Of a stretch of 64,000 bases of DNA, positions 12,265 through 24,800 are shown in pieces (the stretch's first letter is position 1; the number at the start of each line of letters is the position of its first letter). The stretch covers positions 49,254,272-49,318,271 of the forward strand of contig NC_135500.1 in the NCBI RefSeq assembly GCF_052857255.1, written 5' to 3'. This DNA is from Amblyomma americanum. Its lineage: Eukaryota; Arthropoda; Arachnida; Ixodida; Ixodidae. Both the position numbers and the translations under genes were made by a program. The notes beneath the pieces were generated by a model. The model saw only the letters and a program-made list of their open reading frames with translations. It was not told where the DNA came from and ran no database searches.

Positions 12265-14194
12265 ATTTTCTCTCAGAACTGCGCGAAAACTTGTATTCCG
12301 GCTCAAAACAACGGGATACATCGTTTTAGATCGAAACTAGCGAGATTTACGCACTTCGATTTTACAAGTAGACAAAGTGTAGACGAGAGAAAGCTGTACA
12401 CTTTTTCTCTCAGAACTGAGCGAAAACTTGAATTCCGGCTCAAAACAACGGGAGACATCGTTTTAGATCGAAACTAGCGCGATTTACGCACTTCGATTTT
12501 ACAAGTCGTCGAAGAGTAGACGAGAAAAAGCTGTAAACTTTTTCTCTCAGAACTGCGCGAAAACTTAAATTCCGGCTCAAACAACGGGATACATCGTTTT
12601 AGATCGAAACTAGCGAGATTCACGAACATCGATTTTACAAATCGTCGAAGAGTAGACGAGAGAGAGCTATAAACTTTTTCTCTCAGAACGGCGCGAAAAC
12701 TTGTATTCCGGCTCAAAACAACGGGATACATTGTTTTAGATCGAAACTAGCGAGATTTACGCACTTCGATTTTACAAGTCGTCGAAGAGTAGACGAGAGA
12801 AAGCTGCAAAACGTTCTCTCTCAGAACTGCGCGAAAACTTGAATTCCGGCTCAAAACAATGGGATACATCGTTTTAGATCGAAACTAGCGAGATCCACGA
12901 ACATCGATTTTACAAGTCCAAGTCGTCGAAGAGTAGACGAGAGAGAGCTGTAAACGTTTTCTCTCAGAACTGCGCGAAAACTTGTATTCCGGCTCAAAAC
13001 AACGGGATACATCGTTTTAGATCGAAACTAGCGAGATTTACGCACTACGATTTCACAAGTCGTCGAAGAGTAGACGAGAGAAAGCTGTAAACTTTTTCTC
13101 TCAGAACTGCGCAAAAACTTGATTTCCGGCTATAAACAACGGGATACATCGTTTTAGATCGAAACTAGCGAGATTTACGCACTTCGATTTTAAAAGTCGT
13201 CGAAGAGTAGACGAGAGAGAGCTGTAAACATTTTCTCTCAGAACTGCGCGAAAACTTGTATTCCGGCTCAAAACAACGGGATACATCGTTTTAGATCGAA
13301 ACTAGCGAGATTTACGCACTTCGATTTTACAAGTAGACAAAGTGTAGACGAGAGAAAGCTGTACACTTTTTCTCTCAGAACTGAGCGAAAACTTGAATTC
13401 CGGCTCAAAACAACGGGAGACATCGTTTTAGATCGAAACTAGCGCGATTTACGCACTTCGATTTTACAAGTCGTCGAAGAGTAGACGAGAAAAAGCTGTA
13501 AACTTTTTCTCTCAGAACTGCGCGAAAACTTAAATTCCGGCTCAAACAACGGGATACATCGTTTTAGATCGAAACTAGCGAGATTCACGAACATCGATTT
13601 TACAAATCGTCGAAGAGTAGACGAGAGAGAGCTATAAACTTTTTCTCTCAGAACGGCGCGAAAACTTGTATTCCGGCTCAAAACAACGGGATACATTGTT
13701 TTAGATCGAAACTAGCGAGATTTACGCACTTCGATTTTACAAGTCGTCGAAGAGTAGACGAGAGAAAGCTGCAAAACGTTCTCTCTCAGAACTGCGCGAA
13801 AACTTGAATTCCGGCTCAAAACAATGGGATACATCGTTTTAGATCGAAACTAGCGAGATCCACGAACATCGATTTTACAAGTCCAAGTCGTCGAAGAGTA
13901 GACGAGAGAGAGCTGTAAACGTTTTCTCTCAGAACTGCGCGAAAACTTGTATTCCGGCTCAAAACAACGGGATACATCGTTTTAGATCGAAACTAGCGAG
14001 ATTTACGCACTACGATTTCACAAGTCGTCGAAGAGTAGACGAGAGAAAGCTGTAAACTTTTTCTCTCAGAACTGCGCGAAAACTTGATTTCCGGCTATAA
14101 ACAACGGGATACATCGTTTTAGATCGAAACTAGCGAGATTTACGCACTTCGATTTTAAAAGTCGTCGAAGAGTAGACGAGAGAGAGCTGTAAAC
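12265..14194 (+). repeat. Two 965-bp seven-monomer HOR copies
   Basis: Positions 12265-13229 and 13230-14194 are tandem copies of a seven-monomer unit, 965 bp or 7 x 137 plus 6. The surplus is the 6-bp CAAGTC insertion monomer plus offsetting single-base indels (CTGCAAAACG plus one, CTCAAACAAC minus one). A difference I saw is TGCGCAAAAACTT at about 13110 against TGCGCGAAAACTT at about 14075. The copies stop matching at the GTAAACATTTT (13226) to GTAAACTTTTT (14191) change. Confidence 0.88.
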
Positions 14195-15221
14195 TTTTTC
14201 TCTCAGAACCGCGCGAAAACTTGTATTCCGGCTCAAAACAACGAGATACATCGTTTTAGAACGAAACTAGCGAGATTCACGAACATCGATTTTACAAGTC
14301 GTCGAAGAGTAGACGAGAGAGAGCTGTAAACGTTTTCATTCAGAACTGCGCGAAAACTTGTATTCCGGCTCAAAACAACGGGATACATCGTTTTAGATCG
14401 CAACTAGCGAGATTTACGCACTTCGATTTTACAAGTAGACAAAGTGTAGACGAGAGAAAGCTGTAAACATTCTCTCAGAATGGCGCGAAAACTTAAATTC
14501 AGGCTCAAAACAACGGGATACATCGTTTTAGATCAAAACTAGCGAGATTCATGAACATCGATTTTACAAGTCGTCGAAGAGTAGACGAGAGAGAGCTGTA
14601 AACTTTTTCTCTCAGAACGGCGCGAAAACTTGTATTCCGGCTCAAAACAACGGGATACATCGTTATAGATCGAAACTAGCGAGATTTACGCACTTCGATT
14701 TTACAAGTCGTCGAAGAGTAGACGAGAAAAAGCTGTAAACTTTTTCTCTCAGAACTGCGCGAAAACTTAAATTCCGGCTCAAACAACGGGATACATCGTT
14801 TTAGATCGAAACTAGCGAGATTCACGAACATCGATTTTACAAATCGTCGAAGAGTAGACGAGAGAGAGCTATAAACTTTTTCTCTCAGAACGGCGCGAAA
14901 ACTTGTATTCCGGCTCAAAACAACGGGATACATTGTTTTAGATCGAAACTAGCGAGATTTACGCACTTCGATTTTACAAGTCGTCGAAGAGTAGACGAGA
15001 GAAAGCTGCAAAACGTTCTCTCTCAGAACTGCGCGAAAACTTGAATTCCGGCTCAAAACAACGGGATACATCGTTTTAGATCGAAACTAGCGAGATCCAC
15101 GAACATCGATTTTACAAGTCCAAGTCGTCGAAGAGTAGACGAGAGAGAGCTGTAAACGTTTTCTCTCAGAACTGCGCGAAAACTTGTATTCCGGCTCAAA
15201 ACAACGGGATACATCGTTTTA
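14195..15221 (+). repeat. Satellite segment joining two HOR types
   Basis: The first part, to about 14670, continues the copy of 2129-2610 (offset 12066), including the CGCAACTAGCG and AGAATGGCGCG variants. From about 14676 it repeats the sequence of 13439-13990 (offset 1237, nine monomers). A switch of template near 14680 is the simplest description. Nothing other than satellite is visible. Confidence 0.75.
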
Positions 15222-16043
15222 GATCGAAACTAGCGAGATTTACGCACTACGATTTCACAAGTCGTCGAAGAGTAGACGAGAGAAAGCTGTAAACTTTTTC
15301 TCTCAGAACGGCGCGAAAACTTGAATTCCGGCTATAAACAACGGGATACATCGTTTTAGATCGAAACTAGCGAGATTTACGCACTTCGATTTTACAAGTC
15401 GTCGAAGAGTAGACGAGAGAAAGCTGCAAAACGTTCTCTCTCAGAACTGCGCGAAAACTTGAATTCCGGCTCAAACAACGGGATACATCGTTTTAGATCG
15501 AAACTAGCGAGATTTACGCACTACGATTTCACAAGTCGTCGAAGAGTAGACGAGAGAAAGCTGTAAACTTTTTCTCTCAGAACGGCGCGAAAACTTGAAT
15601 TCCGGCTATAAACAACGGGATACATCGTTTTAGATCGAAACTAGCGAGATTTACGCACTTCGATTTTACAAGTCGTCGAAGAGTAGACGAGAGAAAGCTG
15701 CAAAACGTTCTCTCTCAGAACTGCGCGAAAACTTGAATTCCGGCTCAAACAACGGGATACATCGTTTTAGATCGAAACTAGCGAGATTTACGCACTACGA
15801 TTTCACAAGTCGTCGAAGAGTAGACGAGAGAAAGCTGTAAACTTTTTCTCTCAGAACGGCGCGAAAACTTGAATTCCGGCTATAAACAACGGGATACATC
15901 GTTTTAGATCGAAACTAGCGAGATTTACGCACTTCGATTTTACAAGTCGTCGAAGAGTAGACGAGAGAAAGCTGCAAAACGTTCTCTCTCAGAACTGCGC
16001 GAAAACTTAAATTCCGGCTCAAACAACGGGATACATCGTTTTA
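15222..16043 (+). repeat. Three tandem 274-bp dimers
   Basis: Copies at 15222-15495, 15496-15769 and 15770-16043. Each is one monomer with GCACTACGATTTCACAAG and GGCTATAAACAACGGG, followed by one with GCTGCAAAACGTTCTCTC and GGCTCAAACAACGGG. The period is exactly 274 bp (2 x 137, with one gained and one lost base cancelling). The last copy ends with CTTAAATTCC in place of CTTGAATTCC, so its right edge is a junction with the following HOR. This two-monomer unit is the shortest HOR period in the window and looks like a very local amplification. Confidence 0.92.
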
Positions 16044-18445
16044 GATCGAAACTAGCGAGATTCACGAACATCGATTTTACAAATCGTCGAAGAGTAGACG
16101 AGAGAGAGCTATAAACTTTTTCTCTCAGAACGGCGCGAAAACTTGTATTCCGGCTCAATACAACGGGATACATTGTTTTAGATCGAAACTAGCGAGATTT
16201 ACGCACTTCGATTTTACAAGTCGTCGAAGAGTAGACGAGAGAAAGCTGCAAAACGTTCTCTCTCAGAACTGCGCGAAAACTTGAATTCCGGCTCAAAACA
16301 ATGGGATACATCGTTTTAGATCGAAACTAGCGAGATCCACGAACATCGATTTTACAAGTCCAAGTCGTCGAAGAGTAGACGAGAGAGAGCTGTAAACGTT
16401 TTCTCTCAGAACTGCGCGAAAACTTGTATTCCGGCTCAAAACAACGGGATACATCGTTTTAGATCGAAACTAGCGAGATTTACGCACTACGATTTCACAA
16501 GTCGTCGAAGAGTAGACGAGAGAAAGCTGTAAACTTTTTCTCTCAGAACTGCGCGAAAACTTGATTTCCGGCTATAAACAACGGGATACATCGTTTTAGA
16601 TCGAAACTAGCGAGATTTACGCACTTCGATTTTAAAAGTCGTCGAAGAGTAGACGAGAGAGAGCTGTAAACTTTTTCTCTCAGAACCGCGCGAAAACTTG
16701 TATTCCGGCTCAAAACAACGAGATACATCGTTTTAGAACGAAACTAGCGAGATTCACGAACATCGATTTTACAAGTCGTCGAAGAGTAGACGAGAGAGAG
16801 CTGTAAACGTTTTCATTCAGAACTGCGCGAAAACTTGTATTCCGGCTCAAAACAACGGGATACATCGTTTTAGATCGCAACTAGCGAGATTTACGCACTT
16901 CGATTTTACAAGTAGACAAAGTGTAGACGAGAGAAAGCTGTAAACATTCTCTCAGAATGGCGCGAAAACTTAAATTCAGGCTCAAAACAACGGGATACAT
17001 CGTTTTAGATCAAAACTAGCGAGATTCATGAACATCGATTTTACAAGTCGTCGAAGAGTAGACGAGAGAGAGCTGTAAACTTTTTCTCTCAGAACGGCGC
17101 GAAAACTTGTATTCCGGCTCAAAACAACGGGATACATCGTTATAGATCGAAACTAGCGAGATTTACGCACTTCGATTTTACAAGTCGTCGAAGAGTAGAC
17201 GAGAGAAAGCTGCAAAACGTTTTCTCTCAGAACTGCGCGAAAACTTGAATTCAGGCTCAAAACAACGGGATACATCGTTTTAGATCGAAACTAGCGAGAT
17301 CCACGAACATCGATTTTACAAGTCGTCGAAGAGTAGACGAGCGAGAGCTGTTAACTTTTTCTCTCAGAACTGAGCGAAAACTTGAATTCCGGCTCAAAAC
17401 AACGGGATACATCGTTTTAGATCGAAACTAGCGAGATTTACGCATTTCGATTTTAAAAGTCGTCGAAGAGTAGACGAGAGAGAGCTGTAAACTTTTTCTC
17501 TCAGAACGGCGCGAAAACTTGTATTCCGGCTCAAAACAACGAGATACATCGTTTTAGAACGAAACTAGCGAGATTCACGAACATCGATTTTACAAGTCGT
17601 CGAAGAGTAGACGAGAGAGAGCTGTAAACATTTTCTCTCAGAACTGCGCGAAAACTTGTATTCCGGCTCAAAACAACGGGATACATCGTTTTAGATCGAA
17701 ACTAGCGAGATTTACGCACTTCGATTTTACAAGTAGACAAAGTGTAGACGAGAGAAAGCTGTACAATTTTTCTCTCAGAACTGAGCGAAAACTTGAATTC
17801 CGGCTCAAAACAACGGGAGACATCGTTTTAGATCGAAACTAGCGCGATTTACGCACTTCGATTTTACAAGTCGTCGAAGAGTAGACGAGAAAAAGCTGTA
17901 AACTTTTTCTCTCAGAACTGCGCGAAAACTTGAATTCCGGCTATAAACAACTGGATACATCGTTTTAGATCGAAACTAGCGAGATTTACGCACTTCGATT
18001 TTAAAAGTCGTCGAAGAGTAGACGAGAGAGAGCTGTAAACTTTTTCTCTCAGAACGGCGCGAAAACTTGTATTCCGGCTCAAAACAACGAGATACATCGT
18101 TTTAGAACGAAACTAGCGAGATTCACGAACATCGATTTTACAAGTCGTCGAAGAGTAGACGAGAGAGAGCTGTAAACGTTTTCTCTCAGAACTGCGCGAA
18201 AACTTAAATTCCGGCTCAAAACAACGGGATACATCGTTTTAGATCGAAACTAGCGAGATTCACGAACATCGATTTTACAAATCGTCGAAGAGTAGACGAG
18301 AGAGAGCTATAAACTTTTTCTCTCAGAACGGCGCGAAAACTTGTATTCCGGCTCAAAACAACGGGATACATCGTTTTAGATCGAAACTAGCGAGATTTAC
18401 GCACTTCGATTTTACAAGTCGTCGAAGAGTAGACGAGAGAAAGCT
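16044..18445 (+). repeat. Mosaic satellite segment
   Basis: The left part, to about 17150, repeats 13567-14670 at an offset of 2477 bp. From about 17430 to 18370 it follows 2612-3552 at an offset of about 14818 bp, marked by GCATTTCGATTTTAAAAG at about 17440 and the ACAAAGTGTAG monomer at about 17737. The right end at about 18445 is a hybrid monomer (described under findings). No gene or foreign sequence. Confidence 0.78.
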
Positions 18446-21302
18446 GCAAACGTTTTCTCTCAGAACTGCGCGAAAACTTGTATTCCGGCTCAAAACAACG
18501 GGATACATCGTTTTAGATCGAAACTAGCGAGATTTACGCACTACGATTTCACAAGTCGTCGAAGAGTAGACGAGAGAAAGCTGTAAACTTTTTCTCTCAG
18601 AACTGCGCGAAAACTTGATTTCCGGCTATAAACAACGGGATACACCGTTTTAGATCGAAACTAGCGAGATTTACGCACTTCGATTTTAAAAGTCGTCGAA
18701 GAGTAGACGAGAGAGAGCTGTAAACTTTTTCTCTCAGAACCGCGCGAAAACTTGTATTCCGGCTCAAAACAACGAGATACATCGTTTTAGAACGAAACTA
18801 GCGAGATTCACGAACATCGATTTTACAAGTCGTCGAAGAGTAGACGAGAGAGAGCTGTAAACGTTTTCTTTCAGAACTGCGCGAAAACTTGTATTCCGGC
18901 TCAAAACAACGGGATACATCGTTTTAGATCGAAACTAGCGAGATTTACGCACTTCGATTTTACACGTAGACAAAGTGTAGACGAGAGAAAGCTGTAAACT
19001 TTCTCTCAGAACTGCGCGAAAACTTAAATTCAGGCTCAAAACAACGGGATACATCGTTTTAGATCAAAACTAGCGAGATTCATGAACATCGATTTTACAA
19101 GTCGTCGAAGAGTAGACGAGAGAGAGCTGTAAACTTTTTCTCTCAGAACGGCGCGAAAACTTGTATTCCGGCTCAATACAACGAGATACATCGTTATAGA
19201 TCGAAACTAGCGAGATTTACGCACTTCGATTTTACAAGTCGTCGAAGAGTAGACGAGAGAAAGCTGCAAAACGTTTTCTCTCAGAACTGCGCGAAAACTT
19301 GAATTCAGGCTCAAAACAACGGGATACATCGTTTTAGATCGAAACTAGCGAGATCTACGAACATCGATTTTACAAGTCCAAGTCGTCGAAGTGTAGACGA
19401 GAGAGAGCTGTAAACGTTTTCTCTCAGAACTGCGCGAAAACTTGTATTCCGGCTCAAAACAACGGGATACATCGTTTTAGATCAAAACTAGCGAGATTCA
19501 TGAACATGGATTTTACAAGTCGTCGAAGAGTAGACGAGAGAAATCTGTTAACTTTTTCTGTCAGAACTGAGCGAAAACTTGAATTCCGGCTCAAAACAAC
19601 GGGACACATCGTTTTAGATCGAAACTAGCGCGATTTACGCACTACGATTTTACAAGTCGTCGAAGAGTAGACGAGAAAAAGCTGTAAACTTTTTCTCTCA
19701 GAACTGCGCGAAAACTTGAATTCCGGCTTAAACAACGGGATACATAGTTTTAGATCGAAACTAGCGAGATTTACGCACTTCGATTTTACAAGTCGTCGAA
19801 GAGTAGACGAGAGAAAGCTGCAAAACGTTTTCTCTCAGAACTGCGCGAAAACTTGAATTCCGGCTCAAAACAACGGGATACATCGTTTTAGATCGAAACT
19901 AGCGAGATCCACGAACATCGATTTTACAAGTCCAAGTCGTCGAAGAGTAGACGAGAGAGAGCTGTAAACGTTTTCTCTCAGAACTGCGCGAAAACTTGTA
20001 TTCCGGCTCAAAACAACGGGATACATCGTTTTAGATCGAAACTAGCGAGATTTACGCACTACGATTTCACAAGTCGTCGAAGAGTAGACGAGAGAAAGCT
20101 GTAAACTTTTTCTCTCAGAACTGCGCGAAAACTTGATTTCCAGCTATAAACAACGGGATACACCGTTTTAGATCGAAACTAGCGAGATTTACGCACTTCG
20201 ATTTTAAAAGTCGTCGAAGAGTAGACGAGAGAGAGCTGTAAACTTTTTCTCTCAGAACCGCGCGAAAACTTGTATTCCGGCTCAAAACAACGAGATACAT
20301 CGTTTTAGAACGAAACTAGCGAGATTCACGAACATCGATTTTACAAGTCGTCGAAGAGTAGACGAGAGAGAGCTGTAAACGTTTTCTTTCAGAACTGCGC
20401 GAAAACTTGTATTCCGGCTCAAAACAACGGGATACATCGTTTTAGATCGAAACTAGCGAGATTTACGCACTTCGATTTTACACGTAGACAAAGTGTAGAC
20501 GAGAGAAAGCTGTAAACTTTCTCTCAGAACTGCGCGAAAACTTAAATTCAGGCTCAAAACAACGGGATACATCGTTTTAGATCAAAACTAGCGAGATTCA
20601 TGAACATCGATTTTACAAGTCGTCGAAGAGTAGACGAGAGAGAGCTGTAAACTTTTTCTCTCAGAACGGCGCGAAAACTTGTATTCCGGCTCAAAACAAC
20701 GGGATACATCGTTATAGATCGAAACTAGCGAGATTTACGCACTTCGATTTTACAAGTCGTCGAAGAGTAGACGAGAGAAAGCTGCAAAACGTTTTCTCTC
20801 AGAACTGCGCGAAAACTTGAATTCAGGCTCAAAACAACGGGATACATCGTTTTAGATCGAAACTAGCGAGATCCACGAACATCGATTTTACAAGTCCAAG
20901 TCGTCGAAGTGTAGACGAGAGAGAGCTGTAAACGTTTTCTCTCAGAACTGCGCGAAAACTTGTATTCCGGCTCAAAACAACGGGATACATCGTTTTAGAT
21001 CAAAACTAGCGAGATTCATGAACATGGATTTTACAAGTCGTCGAAGAGTAGACGAGAGAAATCTGTTAACTTTTTCTGTCAGAACTGAGCGAAAACTTGA
21101 ATTCCGGCTCAAAACAACGGGACACATCGTTTTAGATCGAAACTAGCGCGATTTACGCACTACGATTTTACAAGTCGTGAAGAGTAGACGAGAAAAAGCT
21201 GTAAACTTTTTCTCTCAGAACTGCGCGAAAACTTGAATTCCGGCTTAAACAACGGGATACATAGTTTTAGATCGAAACTAGCGAGATTTACGCACTTCGA
21301 TT
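18446..21302 (+). repeat. 1518-bp eleven-monomer HOR, nearly two copies
   Basis: The sequence at 18446-19785 recurs at 19964-21302 with an offset of 1518 bp (11 x 137 plus 11). Two CAAGTC-insertion monomers account for most of the surplus. The offset falls to 1517 after about 21177, where GTCGTGAAG has lost one base relative to GTCGTCGAAG. Both copies contain the seven-monomer block seen at 3975-5902, so this HOR is an extension of that one. Confidence 0.85.
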
Positions 21303-21822
21303 TTAAAAGTCGTCAAAGAGTAGACGAGAGAGAGCTGTAAACTTTTTCTCTGAGAACTCGGCGAAAACTTCTATTCCGGCTCAAACAACGGGATACATTG
21401 TTTTAGATCGAAACTAGCAAAATTCACGAACATCGATTTTACAAGTCTTCGAAGAGTAGACAAGAGAAAGGTGTAAACATTTTCTCTCAGATCTGCGCAA
21501 AACTTGTATTCCGACTAAAAGCAACGAGATACATCGTTTTAGATCAAAACTAGCGAGATTTACGTACTTCGATTTTACAAGTCGACGAAGAGTAGACGAG
21601 AGAAAGCTATAAGCTTTTTCTCTCAGAACTGCGCGAAAATTTGTATTCCGGCTCAAAACAACGGGATACATCGTTTTAGATCGAAACTAGCGAGATTTAC
21701 TCACTTCGATTTTACAAGTAGACAAAGTGTAGACGAGAGAAAGCTGTAAACTTTCTCTCAGAACTGCGCGAAAACTTAAATTCCGGCTCAAAACAACGGG
21801 ATACATCGTTTTAGATCGAAAC
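21303..21822 (+). repeat. Satellite segment repeating 6076-6570
   Basis: It matches 6076-6570 at an offset of 15227 bp, with the GACAAGAGAAAGGTG monomer and the GAAAGCTATAAGC monomer in the same order. One change visible is CAGATCTGCGC at about 21490 where the other copy has CAGAACTGCGC. Confidence 0.75.
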
Positions 21823-24800
21823 TAGCGAGATTCACGAACATCGATTTTACAAATCGTCGAAGAGTAGACGAGAGAGAGCTATAAACTTTTTCTCTCAGAA
21901 CGGCGCGAAAACTTGTATTCCGGCTCAAAATAACGGGATACATCGTTTTAGATCGAAACTAGCGAGATTTATGCACTTCGATTTTACAAGTCGTCGAAGA
22001 GTAGACGAGAGAAAGCTGCAAAACGTTTTCTCTCAGAACTGCGCGAAAACTTGAATTCCGGCTCAAAACAACGGGATACATCGTTTTAGATCGAAACTAG
22101 CGAGATCCACGAACATCGATTTTACAAGTCCAAGTCGTCGAAGAGTAGACGAGAGCGAGCTGTAAACGTTTTCTCTCAGAACTGCGCGAAAACTTGTATT
22201 CCGGCTCAAAACAACGGGATACATCGTTTTAGATCGAAACTAGCGAGATTTACGCACTACGATTTCACAAGTCGTCGAAGAGTAGACGAGAGAAAGCTGT
22301 AAACTTTTTCTCTCAGAACTGCGCGAAAACTTGATTTCCGGCTATAAACAACGGGATACATCGTTTTAGATCGAAACTAGCGAGATTTACGCACTTCGAT
22401 TTTAAAAGTCGTCGAAGAGTAGACGAGAGAGAGCTGTAAACTTTTTCTCTCAGAACCGCGCGAAAACTTGTATTCCGGCTCAAAACAACGAGATACATCG
22501 TTTTAAAACGAAACTAGCGAGATTCACGAACATCGATTTTACAAGTCGTCGAAGAGTAGACGAGAGAGAGCTGTAAACGTTTTCTTTCAGAACTGCGCGA
22601 AAACTTGTATTCCGGCTCAAAACAACGGGATACATCGTTATAGATCGAAACTAGCGAGATTTACGCACTTCGATTTTACAAGTCGTCGAAGAGTAGACGA
22701 GAGAAAGCTGCAAAACGTTTTCTCTCAGAACTGCGCGAAAACTTGAATTCAGGCTCAAAACAACGGGATACATCGTTTTAGGTCGAAACTAGCGAGATCC
22801 AGGAACATCGATTTTACAAGTCGTCGAAGAGTAGACGAGAGAGAGCTGTTAACTTTTTCTCTCAGAACTGAGCGAAAACTTGAATTCCGGCTCAAAACAA
22901 CGGGATACATCGTTTTAGCTCGAAACTAGCGAGATTTACGCACTTCGATTTTAAAAGTCGTCGAAGAGTAGACGAGAGAGAGCTGTAAACTTTTTCTCTC
23001 AGAACGGCGCGAAAACTTGTATTCCGGCTCAAAACAACGAGATACATCGTTTTAGAACGAAACTAGCGAGATTCACGAACAGCGATTTTACAAGTCGTCG
23101 AAGAGTAGACGAGAGAGAGCTGTAAACGTTTTCTCTCAGAACTGCGCGAAAACTTGTATTTCGGCTCAAAACAACGGGATACATCGTTTTAGATCGAAAC
23201 TAGCGAGATTTACGCACTTCGATTTTACAAGTAGACAAAGTGTAGACGAGAGAAAGCTGTAAACTTTTTCTCTCAGAACTGCGCGAAAATTTGAATTCCG
23301 GCTATAAACAACTGGATACATCGTTTTAGATCGAAACTAGCGAGATTTACGCACTTCGATTTTAAAAGTCGTCGAAGAGTAGACGAGAGAGAGCTGTAAA
23401 CGTTTTCTCTCAGAACTGCGCGAAAACTTAAATTCCGGCTCAAAACAACGGGATACATCGTTTTAGATCGAAACTAGCGAGATTCACGAACATCGATTTT
23501 ACAAATCGTCGAAGAGTAGACGAGAGAGAGCTATAAACTTTTTCTCTCAGAACGGCGCGAAAACTTGTATTCCGGCTCAAAACAACGGGATACATTGTTT
23601 TAGATCGAAACTAGCGAGATTTACGCACTTCGATTTTACAAGTCGTCGAAGAGTAGACGAGAGAAAGCTGTAAACTTTTTCTCTCAGAACTGCGCGAAAA
23701 CTTGATTTCCGGCTATAAACAACGGGATACATCGTTTTAGATTGAAACTAGCGAGATTTACGCACTTCGATTTTAAAAGTCGTCGAAGAGTAGACGAGAG
23801 AGAGCTGTAAACTTTTTCTCTCAGAACCGCGCGAAAACTTGTATTCCGGCTCAAAACAACGAGATACATCGTTTTAGAACGAAACTAGCGAGATTCACGA
23901 ACATCGATTTTACAAGTCGTCGAAGAGTAGACGAGAGAGAGCTGCAAACGTTTTCTTTCAGAACTGCGCGAAAACTTGTATTCCGGCTCAAAACAACGGG
24001 ATACATCGTTTTAGATCGAAACTAGCGAGACTTACGCACTTCGATTTTACACGTAGACAAAGTGTAGACGAGAGAAAGCTGTAAACTTTCTCTCAGAACT
24101 GCGCGAAAACTTGAATTCCGGCTTAAACAACGGGATACATCGTTTTAGATCGAAACTAGCGAGATTTACGCACTTCGATTTTAAAAGTCGTCATAGAGTA
24201 GACGAGAGAGAGCTGTAAACTTTTTCTCTCAGAACTCGGCGATAACTTCTATTCCGGCTCAAACAACGGGACACATCGTTTTAGAACGAAACTAGCGAGA
24301 TTCACGAACATCGATTTTACAAGTCGTCGAAGAGTAGACGAGAGAGAGCTGTAAACGTTTTCTCTCAGAACTGCGCGAAAACTTGTATTCCGGCTCAAAA
24401 CAACGGGATACATCGTTTTAGATCGAAACTAGCGAGATTTACGCACTTCGATTTTACAAGTCGTCGAAGAGTAGACGAGAGAGAGCTGTAAATGTTTTCT
24501 CTCAGAACTGCGCGAAAACTTGTATTCCGGCTCAAAACAACGGGATACATCGTTTTAGATCGAAACTAGCGAGATTCACGAACATCGATTTTACAAATCG
24601 TCGAAGAGTAGACGAGAGAGAGCTATAAACTTTTTCTCTCAGAACGGCGCGAAAACTTGTATTCCGGCTCAAAACAACGGGATACATTGTTTTAGATCAA
24701 AACTAGCGAGATTCACGAACATCGATTTTACAAATCGTCGAAGAGTAGACGAGAGAGAGCTATAAACTTTTTCTCTCAGACCGGCGCGAAAACTTGTATT

